From Miltoncostaea sp963770865 (GTDB lineage: Bacteria > Actinomycetota > Thermoleophilia > Miltoncostaeales > Miltoncostaeaceae), in NCBI GenBank assembly GCA_963770865.1, contig CAVYRD010000013.1:310001-374000 (forward strand): a DNA stretch of 64,000 nucleotides. Reading direction: 5' to 3'. The position numbers were made by a program, and so were the translations under genes. The notes beneath the pieces were generated by a model. That model worked only from the letters and a program-made list of their open reading frames with translations, was not told where the DNA came from and did not search any database. Within the stretch, counting starts at the first letter, position 1. Every line of letters begins with the position of its first letter. This document shows positions 34,909 to 42,617 of the stretch, piece by piece.

Positions 34909-36042
34909 ATGAGTGATGTGGTGGTCGTCGTCGGCAACGGAGTCTCCGGCTACGCCTGTGCCGCCCGGCTCGCCGAGCGGGGGGTACCCGTGACGATGGT
35001 CGGGCCGGGCCTGCCGCACGATCGCCCGCCGCTCTCCAAGCGCGCGCTCACGACCGGTCGCGTGCCGCTGCTCGCCGATGCGGCGCAGCTCGTCGAGCGG
35101 GGCATCGAGCATGTCGACGGCGTGGTGACGGCATGCGATCTCGAGCGCCGTCGCATCGTTGTGAGCCGCTCTGGCGGCGGCGCCCCGCTCGAGATGGAGG
35201 TGCCGACGCTCGTCTGGGCAACGGGCCTTCGCTACCCGAAGCCTCCGGTTCCCGGAATCGAGTGGGCCGAGGAGAACACCACCGGCGCGGGGCTCGCCTC
35301 ACTCGTCCGACGTTTGTGCCTCCCGCATCGGCGCGTCGTCGTGGTGGGTGCGGGGCTGATCGGAACAGAGACCGCCGCGACGCTGGCAGGCGCGCATGAG
35401 GTGACGCTGCTCGACATGCTCGACCGGCCCCTTGCCCGCTTCCTGTCGCGGATCTCCGACGCCGCTCGCGCGGTGCTGGACCAGCTGGGGGTCCGTTTCC
35501 TCGGCGGATGCGGGATCGACCGCGTCGATGTCGGCGCCGCGGGCACCGTCGTGCGCACGTCGACCCATGGCGACCTTCCGTGCGACGTCGTGGTATCGGC
35601 GGCCGGCGTCGGCTCGAGCCTCCCGCCCGAGCTCGCGGGCTCCGAGGGAAGGACGCTGACCCTGGAGGCCGACCAGCGCCTTCGCGTGATCGGCCGCGAG
35701 GGCCTTTGGGCGTGTGGGGACTGCGTCTCGTTCCCGCATCCGCGATGGGGCCGCATCGGCATCCCGCACTGGGACCACGCGCTCTGGAGCGGCCGCCACG
35801 TGGCCGACTCGATCACGGGCGCGACCGCGGCCTATGTGCGAGAGCCCTACTTCTTCAGCGACATCGGCCCGCTCCGCATCCAGCAGGTCGGCCTCGCCGA
35901 CGCGGCGGTCGAGTGGCGCGAGGAGGATGGGCTGGTTGTCGGCCGCGACGCGGACCGCGCGCCGGCGTGCGTGCTGGTGCTCGACGCTCCCGCCAGGCTC
36001 CGTCAGGCACGGGAGATCGTCGCCTCTGCAGTGCATCGATGA
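34909..36042 (+). CDS. NAD(P)H:ferredoxin reductase (FAD-dependent, rhodocoxin-reductase type)
   Basis: A 377-residue two-dinucleotide-domain flavoprotein. FAD motif VVVVVGNGVSGYACAARLAE starts right after ATG 34909; the second motif RRVVVVGAGLIGTETAATLA binds NAD(P)H; GLWACGDCVSFPHPRWG is the C-terminal FAD-contact block, and HDRPPLSKRAL is typical of ferredoxin/putidaredoxin reductases. The longer frame from 34747 has no similarity. A ferredoxin gene follows 34 bp downstream with a strong ribosome site, so the two form an NAD(P)H-to-ferredoxin chain. The terminal acceptor, often a cytochrome P450 in such pairs, is absent from the window. Confidence 0.88.
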   Translation: MSDVVVVVGNGVSGYACAARLAERGVPVTMVGPGLPHDRPPLSKRALTTGRVPLLADAAQLVERGIEHVDGVVTACDLERRRIVVSRSGGGAPLEMEVPTLVWATGLRYPKPPVPGIEWAEENTTGAGLASLVRRLCLPHRRVVVVGAGLIGTETAATLAGAHEVTLLDMLDRPLARFLSRISDAARAVLDQLGVRFLGGCGIDRVDVGAAGTVVRTSTHGDLPCDVVVSAAGVGSSLPPELAGSEGRTLTLEADQRLRVIGREGLWACGDCVSFPHPRWGRIGIPHWDHALWSGRHVADSITGATAAYVREPYFFSDIGPLRIQQVGLADAAVEWREEDGLVVGRDADRAPACVLVLDAPARLRQAREIVASAVHR

Positions 36043-36076
36043 CCAACGACCCACCCCGCCCAAGGAGGGCGTCAAG

Positions 36077-36268
36077 ATGTTCGTACACGTGATTGTCGAT
36101 CCGGACGCCTGTATCGGCTCCGGGGAATGCGTGGCACTCGACCCGGAGGCGATCGAACTGGACGAGCACGGCATCGCCCGCGTCCTGGTCGCCGAGCTCG
36201 AGGAGGGGCGCGCGAAGAAGCTCTGCGACACCTGTCCCGTGGGCGCGCTCTCCATCGAGAAGCCTTAG
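36077..36268 (+). CDS. small ferredoxin
   Basis: A 63-residue cytosolic ferredoxin behind AAGGAGGG. Cysteines: VDPDACIGSGECVALDP (C-x5-C) and KKLCDTCPVGALSIEKP. The C-x5-C plus CP pattern is that of single-cluster [3Fe-4S] ferredoxins of P450 systems, yet here an extra Cys (LCDTCP) gives four in total, so the cluster type is open. It is the partner of the reductase just upstream. Confidence 0.88.
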   Translation: MFVHVIVDPDACIGSGECVALDPEAIELDEHGIARVLVAELEEGRAKKLCDTCPVGALSIEKP

Positions 36269-36449
36269 ACTAGGGGGCTCACGGCGATGACGATCAAGCC
36301 CAGCTCTCCATCATCTGATGGCCTTCTCAGTGGCTACGAACTCCCGGAAATCTCGCCACTCGAGGGGACATCAGCCGCTGCTTAAGAGTCTCGGAGGCCA
36401 TGGCGTGGGAGCGAACCAACCGCCAAACCGCCGGCTGGATCGGGACGGT

Positions 36450-37250
36450 TCAGCCAACGCGGACCTTCAAGCGCCGAGCGATGACTGGGAGGAAGGGCCA
36501 GCCCTTCTCCCGCGGTACGACAACACGGAGCGGCACCGTGTATCCGCCGACGCCAGCCGTGAAGCGATAGGCCAAGGTGAAGCGACCGAAGCGGTCTGCC
36601 GTCGCCAGTTGGAGGGGCCGCTAGCTGCCCCCGAGGCGCCACTCGAGCGTCACCAGCTTGCGCCGGCCGGCACGCCGAGGCGCGATCGCGCCGCTTACTC
36701 GCAGGGTCCCCCCGGCCGAACCGTCGTCGTGCCGGCGCGCGTCGTCACCAACGGACGAAGGACGACGGCCGCCGGCGCGACGCCAAGCGGCCGTCCGAGT
36801 GCGATCGCGTGCCACGTCCCGGCCATGAGAGCGGGCGGACCCGGAAGTCAAAGTGCCCCCGACGGTCGGTGATCGTGGTCGCCCCGGTGTAGCCCTTCGG
36901 GTCGACCAGGTAGACGCTCGCGCCGTGAAGCCCTCGGCTGTTGCGCTGCAACGAAGCGTCCAGAGACCGTCATCGGCCGCGAGTAGGTCACCCCGATGAG
37001 CGGCACGAGCAAGCGACCGGTGCGCGAATAGCTGAGCGCCTGGGAGCTCCTGATGCCGCGCGTCTGGATCCGAGAGAGGTCGGGCAAGGGAGTTCCGCTC
37101 GCCTCGATCCTCCCCGGCTCGCCGAGCGGACCGTCACCACCGACGACCGTGGTCACCGGCGGCCCGCCCGGCCGGGGAGCAGGCCGCGTGACCGGCGCCG
37201 AGACGACCTGGCGCGACAGGCTGGCGTTGTCGACGCCCCCCGGATCCGGA
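36450..37250 (-). pseudogene. decayed secreted beta-sandwich protein
   Basis: Consecutive minus-strand frames read as one ancient protein: SRIQTRGIRSSQALSYSRTG and LLVPLIGVTYSRPMTVSGRF; then GASVYLVDPKGYTGATTITD and RRGHFDFRVRP in a second frame; GTWHAIALGRPLGVAPAAVV in a third; RVSGAIAPRRAGRRKLVTLE; and finally DRFGRFTLAYRFTAGVGGYT with VPLRVVVPREKGWPFLPVIA before the stop at 36450-36452. An in-frame TAG at 36621-36623 stands where W is expected (GGS-stop-RPLQL). At least three frameshifts plus this nonsense codon mean real decay, not a base error. The fold is Ig/carboxypeptidase-regulatory-like. Confidence 0.7.
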
Positions 37251-37253
37251 GGG

Positions 37254-37553
37254 CTACGCGGCCGCCATCGCCTTGCCGATACCGACCTGCATGTCCTGGG
37301 CGTTCATGGCGGGCACCATGGTGATCCCGGCCTTCAGCCGGATGAACAGCGGCTCCGCCGCCGCCGGGATGTCGGTCGAGTCCTTCATGTCGAAGAAGAT
37401 CAGCCCGGTGCGCATGCCATCCTCGGCGATGAAGTAGGCGGCTTCGGCCTTCAGAGCCCCGATCACCGACTTCAGGGTCTCCGGGAGGCTCCCGTTCTGG
37501 ATCGCCTCGTTCCCGGCCTCCGTGGGGATCTGGACCTTCATCAGCATGCGCAT
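37254..37553 (-). CDS. small cytosolic protein, dimeric alpha/beta-barrel type
   Basis: A 99-residue protein from ATG 37553 behind GAGGAG. Sequence MRMLMKVQIPTEAGNEAIQN, EAAYFIAEDGMRTGLIFFDM and DSTDIPAAAEPLFIRLKAG has the strand-helix-strand pattern of ferredoxin-like/ABM or DUF3303-type proteins. The function is unknown. It may be expressed alone; it diverges from the response-regulator gene, whose promoter must lie in 37554-37794. Confidence 0.65.
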   Translation of the reverse strand: MRMLMKVQIPTEAGNEAIQNGSLPETLKSVIGALKAEAAYFIAEDGMRTGLIFFDMKDSTDIPAAAEPLFIRLKAGITMVPAMNAQDMQVGIGKAMAAA

Positions 37554-37794
37554 GACCGTCTCCTCGTAGCGGCGGCGAGCTGGGACCGCCGCCGAGCGGG
37601 GCTCCTGGTCGCGACGGCCCCAGGCGGGGCCGACTTCTGCCGGTGTCCGCCGATGATCCGCCGGGCGCTCGCGCGGTGTCATCGACCGGCCGGACGATCG
37701 GTCGCATGACACGCGCCTCGTCCGCTCGGGGGCTGCCCATGGGCGTATCGTCATCGTGATCGTCGCTTGACCCGAGAGGCTCCGGAGCCCAGCC

Positions 37795-38442
37795 ATGGCA
37801 CGAACAGCAGAGCGCGTGAAGGTCGTCGTCGTGGACGATCATCCGATGTTCCGCGAGGGGGTCGTCCGGGCCCTGGTGTCATCAGGGCGGGTGGAGGTCG
37901 TCGGGGAGGCCGCCGACGGGCGCTCGGCGCTCGCGTTGATCGAGGAGTTCCGGCCGGACGTCGTCCTCCTGGACTACACCCTGCCCGAGCTCAACGGCCT
38001 GGCCGTCGCGCACGCCGTCGTCCGTGACGGCCTGCCGACCCGGATCCTGTTCCTGTCGGCCCACACCGAGAGCTCGGTTGTCTACACGGCCCTCGAGGCC
38101 GGCGCGTCGGGCTTCCTGTCCAAGGAGGCGCACCGCGACGAGATCGCCGACGCCGTCGTGGCGTGCGCGGCGGGGCGGGAGGTCGTGCCGGCCGACATCG
38201 CGGCGGGCCTGGTGTCCGAGATCCGCCTGCGCGCGAAGAACGACGCGCCCGTCCTCACGCCGCGCGAACGCGAGATCCTGAAGCTCATCGCAGCGGGGCG
38301 GAGCCTGCCGGAGATCGCGAACGAGCTCATCCTGGGGCTCACGACCGTCAAGACGCACACCCAGCACCTCTACGAGAAGCTCGGCGTGTCGGATCGCGCC
38401 GCCGCGGTGGCGGAGGCCATGCGACGCGGGCTGATCGAATAG
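37795..38442 (+). CDS. NarL/LuxR-family response regulator
   Basis: A 215-residue two-domain regulator. Receiver: acidic pocket VVVVDDHPMF, phospho-acceptor Asp in DVVLLDYTLPELNG, and LSAHTESS plus FLSKEA for the conserved Ser/Thr and Lys. C-terminal HTH: LTPREREILKLIAAGRSLPE and TTVKTHTQHLYEKLGVSDRA. The sensor kinase follows 26 bp downstream, so this is a complete two-component system on the island. Its targets are unknown; the two cytochrome c genes with palindromes are candidates. Confidence 0.93.
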   Translation: MARTAERVKVVVVDDHPMFREGVVRALVSSGRVEVVGEAADGRSALALIEEFRPDVVLLDYTLPELNGLAVAHAVVRDGLPTRILFLSAHTESSVVYTALEAGASGFLSKEAHRDEIADAVVACAAGREVVPADIAAGLVSEIRLRAKNDAPVLTPREREILKLIAAGRSLPEIANELILGLTTVKTHTQHLYEKLGVSDRAAAVAEAMRRGLIE

Positions 38443-38468
38443 GCCGGCGGTCAGGGCCGGCTGGCGCC

Positions 38469-39704
38469 GTGATCGGCGACGACACCCCCGGGACCGGCGC
38501 GGCGATCCGCGACGACACCGCGGCGACGGAGGCCGAGCGGGTGGTCGCGTGGCTGCGGCTGCCGGCGATCGCCCTGCTCGCCCTCGGCGAGACCGTCAGC
38601 GACGCGGGAGAGGACAGGTTCGGCTTCTTCGTCGCGATCGCCGTGTTCGCGGCGTGGGCCGTCGCGCTGGTGCTCTGGGTCCACTGGCGCCCCGCGGGGG
38701 AGGCGCTCGGGCTGCTGACGGCGAGCGTGGACATCGGGGCCATCACGGCGCTCGCCTTCCTGTCGGGCGGGGGGTTCTCGCAGGCCCGCGTCGCCTACGC
38801 CCTGGTCCCGATCACGCTCGCGTTCCGCTTCAAGCCGACCCTGACCGCCGTCGGCGGGGCCGTGGTCGTCCTGGCCTACCTGGCCCAGGCGCTCAGCCAC
38901 CCGTCGGCCCAAGGGGTGGATGCGCGTCGCTACATCGCCGTCCAGGCCGGCTATCTGATCTGGATCGCGGCGGCGGCGGCCCTGCTCTCCCTGGCCCTGG
39001 CCCGCCGGACCCGGCGGATCGGCGAGCTGGCGCTCCAGGCCCGCCACCTGCTCACCGACGCCATGAGCGCCGAGGAGCGCGAGCGCCAGCGCCTCGCCGA
39101 GGCGCTCCACGACAGCGCGCTGCAGAACCTCCTGTCCGTCCGCCACGATCTCCAGGAGCTCGACCAGACCGTCGACCACCCCGCACTCGGCCGCGCCGAG
39201 TCGGCCGTCTCGGGTACGGTCAGGCAGCTGCGCGACATCGTGTCGGATCTCCATCCGCTCGTGCTCGAGCAGGCGGGGCTGGAGGCGGCCATCTCGGCGG
39301 TCGCCGCGCAGGCGGCGCGGCGTGGAGGATTCACCGTCCACGTGGCCTACGAGTCGACTCCGCGTCCCACGCAGGAGCGGGTGCTCCTCGCGGCGGCGCG
39401 GGAGCTCCTGACGAACGTCGCGAAGCACGCGCGGGCACGCAGCGTGGACGTCCGCTGCGTCGAGCGCGGCGGCGCCATCGAGCTCAGCGTCAGCGACGAC
39501 GGGGCGGGGTTCGACCCGTCGGCGATCGCCGACCGCCTCGCGGCCGGTCACATCGGGCTGGCGTCGCAGCGCGCGAGGATCGAGGGGGCCGGAGGGACCC
39601 TCACGGTGATCTCCGGCCCCGGGGGCGGAACCGTCGCGACGGTGCGCCTCCCCGAGATCGTCAGAGGGGCGCCGCCCCGGCGCCCGGCCGCCACCGGCCG
39701 GTGA
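38469..39704 (+). CDS. membrane sensor histidine kinase (NarX/DesK type)
   Basis: A 411-residue HisKA_3 kinase starting at GTG 38469. It has five or six N-terminal helices with almost no outer loops (residues about 20-185), so the signal is probably sensed within the membrane, as in DesK. The phospho-acceptor His lies in LAEALHDSALQNLL, the ATP site in ARELLTNVAKHARA (N box) and VSDDGAGFDPSA (G1), followed by HIGLASQRARIEGAGG. It is the partner of the NarL-type regulator directly upstream. Confidence 0.92.
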   Translation: MIGDDTPGTGAAIRDDTAATEAERVVAWLRLPAIALLALGETVSDAGEDRFGFFVAIAVFAAWAVALVLWVHWRPAGEALGLLTASVDIGAITALAFLSGGGFSQARVAYALVPITLAFRFKPTLTAVGGAVVVLAYLAQALSHPSAQGVDARRYIAVQAGYLIWIAAAAALLSLALARRTRRIGELALQARHLLTDAMSAEERERQRLAEALHDSALQNLLSVRHDLQELDQTVDHPALGRAESAVSGTVRQLRDIVSDLHPLVLEQAGLEAAISAVAAQAARRGGFTVHVAYESTPRPTQERVLLAAARELLTNVAKHARARSVDVRCVERGGAIELSVSDDGAGFDPSAIADRLAAGHIGLASQRARIEGAGGTLTVISGPGGGTVATVRLPEIVRGAPPRRPAATGR

Positions 39705-39837
39705 CCGCCACGGCAGGGCGACGTCGGCCCCCGTCCGACGCGCCCGCGCGTCTGCGACACTCGGCCCCGGCCCGAACGGAGACCATCACGACCACGACCG
39801 AGTTCGATGTCCCCCGGCCTCGGGTGCGGGGTGGCCG

Positions 39838-40533
39838 ATGAGCGTGGAAGCACTTCGAGGCGCCGAGCACGAGGCGCGCCTCGAGGCCGCTCCCTTCACC
39901 GTGGCCGTGGCGCTGGCCCTCGTCGCCCTCGCGCTGGTGAGCCTGCACGCGCATTGGCAGCTGCTTGAGGGGGTCGGCTGGTGGCTCTGGCTCCTGGCCG
40001 CCGTGCCGTACGCCGTCCTCGGGCTCACCCTGCTCACCGGCCTGGGGCGCGTGCGACGCCACGATGTGCGCCGCAGGATCGTCCAGGCGCTGCTGGGCAT
40101 CGTCGTCATATGCAGCGTGGTCGAGACCGGGTTGCTGGTCGCCTCACTCGTCTCGTCCTCGAACCTCGGGATCAGCGGCCCGCAACTCCTGCTGAGTGCG
40201 ACGACCCTCTGGCTGTCCAACGTGGTCGCCTTCGGCCTCGCGTTCTGGGAGCTCGACTGCGGAGGACCCGTGGCACGCGCTCTGTCCGACGAGCGCCGGG
40301 CGCCGGACTTCCAGTTCCCCCAGGATGAGAACCCTGGTCTCGCACGGCCCGGATGGAGCCCGCGTCTACTGGATTACCTCTACCTGTCCACCACCAACTC
40401 GATCGCATTCAGCCCGACCGACGCGATGCCCCTCACCCATCACGCGAAGGCACTGATGGCGATCGAGTCGGCGGTCTCCGTCATCGCGGTGCTCCTCGTC
40501 GCGGCGAGGGCGGTGAACATCCTCCAGGCGTAG
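39838..40533 (+). CDS. DUF1345-like membrane protein with a channel-like segment
   Basis: A 231-residue membrane protein with five helices. The C-terminal part YLYLSTTNSIAFSPTDAMPL followed by THHAKALMAIESAVSVIAVL has the helix-turn-helix layout of the two-helix ion-channel pore, with SPTD instead of a potassium filter. Related actinobacterial proteins are annotated only as conserved membrane proteins. It lies between the two-component system and cytochrome c copy 2 and its stop is 52 bases before that ATG, so co-transcription is possible. Confidence 0.65.
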   Translation: MSVEALRGAEHEARLEAAPFTVAVALALVALALVSLHAHWQLLEGVGWWLWLLAAVPYAVLGLTLLTGLGRVRRHDVRRRIVQALLGIVVICSVVETGLLVASLVSSSNLGISGPQLLLSATTLWLSNVVAFGLAFWELDCGGPVARALSDERRAPDFQFPQDENPGLARPGWSPRLLDYLYLSTTNSIAFSPTDAMPLTHHAKALMAIESAVSVIAVLLVAARAVNILQA

Positions 40534-40550
40534 TGCGGGTTACTGCGGAT

Positions 40551-40564
40551 GTGTGGATCCGCAC
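40551..40564. promoter_or_regulatory. palindrome before cytochrome c copy 2
   Basis: GTGTGGATCCGCAC, an imperfect version of the 14-bp core in front of copy 1, placed 20 bp upstream of the ATG and within a leader that otherwise matches that of copy 1 (TGCGGGTTA and TAGCGTCGCGTC). Confidence 0.45.
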
Positions 40565-40584
40565 GACGGATCTAGCGTCGCGTC

Positions 40585-41412
40585 ATGCAGCTGTTCCTCG
40601 GAGTGGTCGCCGTAGCGGTCCTCGTGGCCGGAGCCGTCGCCGCTGGGCTGCTGATCGCCCGAACCGAGAGCGGGCGCGTCGATGTGAAGCGACCCCTGCT
40701 GTACGTGGTGCTGCCGCTGGCGGCCCTCGGCGCGGCCGCCGCCATCGGCTGGGCGATCGGCAACCACGGCTCCACGAGCACCCCGTCCACGCCCGCCGTG
40801 GCCGTCGTCGACCCGCACGTCGCCGCCGGGGCACATGATTTCGTCCAGTTCGCGTGCGCACAGTGTCATGGCGCCCTCGGCCGGGGCGGCGTCTCGCCCG
40901 CCGTGCCGGAGCTGACCACGGTGGGTAAGACCCTGACCGCCGCCGAGCTGCAGCACATCATCAACCACGGCCTCGGCGTGGCCTCGAATCCGACCAGGCC
41001 CTACATGCCGGTCTGGGGTGCGGTCATCTCGGGCCAGCAGGTGAACGACCTCGTGAGCTACATCAGGGCGGGGTTGCCCGCCGTGGCCGGCGCCGAGCCG
41101 ATCACCGTTCCGGCCGGTCAGGGCGCCGTCGTCGCCGGCGCCGCCCTCTACCAGCGATACGGGTGCGTGGACTGCCACGGGCCCAACGGCCTCGGCGGCG
41201 TGCCCAATCCGGCATCGCCGGACAAGACGATCCCACCTCTCAGCGGCGCGACCTTCAAGAGCGAGTTCGACACCTACGGAAAGATCGCCGGCGTGATCAA
41301 GGACGGGAGCGTGCTGGGCCGGGCCCCCATCGTGAGCATGCCGCACTGGGGAGGGATCATCCCCCCGGCGCAGCTGAACCAGATCGTCGCCTACATCACG
41401 ACGTTGAAGTAG
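40585..41412 (+). CDS. membrane-anchored dihaem cytochrome c, copy 2
   Basis: A 275-residue protein nearly identical to copy 1 (differences such as LLIARTESG for VLIARTPSG and PAQLNQIVAYITTLK for SAQLREIVAYIKTLK). CAQCH and CVDCH haem sites, axial Met segments and the two N-terminal helices are all conserved, so both copies look functional. Most differences are at the ends, suggesting gene conversion or selection in the middle. The pair forms a long inverted repeat around 16.8 kb of island DNA. Confidence 0.9.
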   Translation: MQLFLGVVAVAVLVAGAVAAGLLIARTESGRVDVKRPLLYVVLPLAALGAAAAIGWAIGNHGSTSTPSTPAVAVVDPHVAAGAHDFVQFACAQCHGALGRGGVSPAVPELTTVGKTLTAAELQHIINHGLGVASNPTRPYMPVWGAVISGQQVNDLVSYIRAGLPAVAGAEPITVPAGQGAVVAGAALYQRYGCVDCHGPNGLGGVPNPASPDKTIPPLSGATFKSEFDTYGKIAGVIKDGSVLGRAPIVSMPHWGGIIPPAQLNQIVAYITTLK

Positions 41413-41481
41413 GGGTGGCGACCAGTCCGCCCCGCCGGGTCGGGGTCTTCGGCCCGGCGCCGCCGGGGAGGTCCCCACACT

Positions 41482-42588
41482 TCAGCCCTGACGCGCTCCG
41501 ATCTTGAGCGCCTCGGTGATGTCGCGCGAAGAGACGATGCCGGCCAGCCGGCCCTCGTCGAGCACCAGGGCGCTCGCGGCGTGGGCCCGGATCATCGCCA
41601 GCACGGCCTCGGGCGCCGGCTCGTCGAGGCGCAGGAGCGGCACCCGCTCGAGTCGCACCATCCGGTCGCGCACGCGCTCGATCGCCCAGTCGTGGCCGTG
41701 GACGTCGCGCGGCGACGGAAGGATGCCGACCGGCCGCAGTCCGTCGAGCACCGGGTAGGCGTCGGATCGGTCCCCGGGCGGGATCTGCGCCATGAAGTCC
41801 GAGAGCGTCTGATCGGCCTGCGAGATGAGCGGGTGCGGGCTCATCAGGTCCGCCACGACGAACCCCTCGAGGGCGCCCTCGATCGAGGTCATCTGCGCCT
41901 CTGCGCGGGCGCTGGAGAGCACGAACCAGCCGATGAGCGCGAGCCACACGCCGCCGAAGGCGCTTGCGGCGAGCGCCACGATGACGCCGACGCCGATCAT
42001 CATCGCGCCGATTCCGATGCCGATCGCAGCGGCGATCCGCGTCGCCCAGCTCGGGTCGCCCCTCGCGCGCCAGAGCGCCGCGCGCAGGATGCGGCCACCG
42101 TCGAGCGGCAGGGCGGGCACCAGGTTGAATGCCGCGAGCACGAGGTTCACATAGCCGAGCCAGGCCACCACTCCGTCGACGGCCGTGCCGGCGGTGGTGA
42201 GGACCGCGGCCGCGATGAAGCCCGTCGCAAGCACCGCCGAAACCAGGGGACCGGCGACCGCGATGCGGAACTCGGCCCCCGCGCTCGGCAGTCGCCCGCG
42301 CATGCGGGCCACCCCGCCGAGCAGCCACAACGTGATCGACTCGATCTCCACGCCCTCGCGCCGGGCCACGAAGGCATGGCCGAGATCGTGCAGCAGGAGC
42401 GATCCAAAGAACAGGAGCGCCGCCGCGACAGCCATCGCCAGGTAGGCGCCACTCGCCAGGCCGGGGTTGGTCGACGGGAAGATCGACACCGTCAGCGACC
42501 AGACGAACAGGGCGAACACGGGGATCCAGGTCCAGCTGACGCCGACCGGGATCCCCCCGATCCGGCCGATGCGAAACGTGCTGTCCAT
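41482..42588 (-). CDS. site-2-protease-like membrane metalloprotease with CBS domains
   Basis: A 368-residue M50-family protein from ATG 42588. Six helices; the zinc-site motif is LLHDLGHAFVARREG, where the usual HExxH has Asp in place of the catalytic Glu; the third ligand block ALPLDGGRILRAALWR is intact. The C-terminal 120 residues form a CBS pair (FVVADLMSPHPLISQADQTL and VLDEGRLAGIVSSRDITEAL). S2P proteases cut membrane-bound regulators such as anti-sigma factors. The Asp substitution may weaken or abolish proteolysis. It follows the unknown 355-residue gene by 29 bp on the same strand. Confidence 0.82.
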   Translation of the reverse strand: MDSTFRIGRIGGIPVGVSWTWIPVFALFVWSLTVSIFPSTNPGLASGAYLAMAVAAALLFFGSLLLHDLGHAFVARREGVEIESITLWLLGGVARMRGRLPSAGAEFRIAVAGPLVSAVLATGFIAAAVLTTAGTAVDGVVAWLGYVNLVLAAFNLVPALPLDGGRILRAALWRARGDPSWATRIAAAIGIGIGAMMIGVGVIVALAASAFGGVWLALIGWFVLSSARAEAQMTSIEGALEGFVVADLMSPHPLISQADQTLSDFMAQIPPGDRSDAYPVLDGLRPVGILPSPRDVHGHDWAIERVRDRMVRLERVPLLRLDEPAPEAVLAMIRAHAASALVLDEGRLAGIVSSRDITEALKIGARQG

Positions 42589-42617
42589 GGCGCCCCTGGC
42601 GCGCGGCGAGTGCGCGA

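Noticed and set aside
37153..37842. 229-residue minus-strand frame over the 99-residue protein gene
   Set aside because: Low-complexity frame in the wrong register; the smaller gene has a strong ribosome site and coherent secondary-structure pattern.
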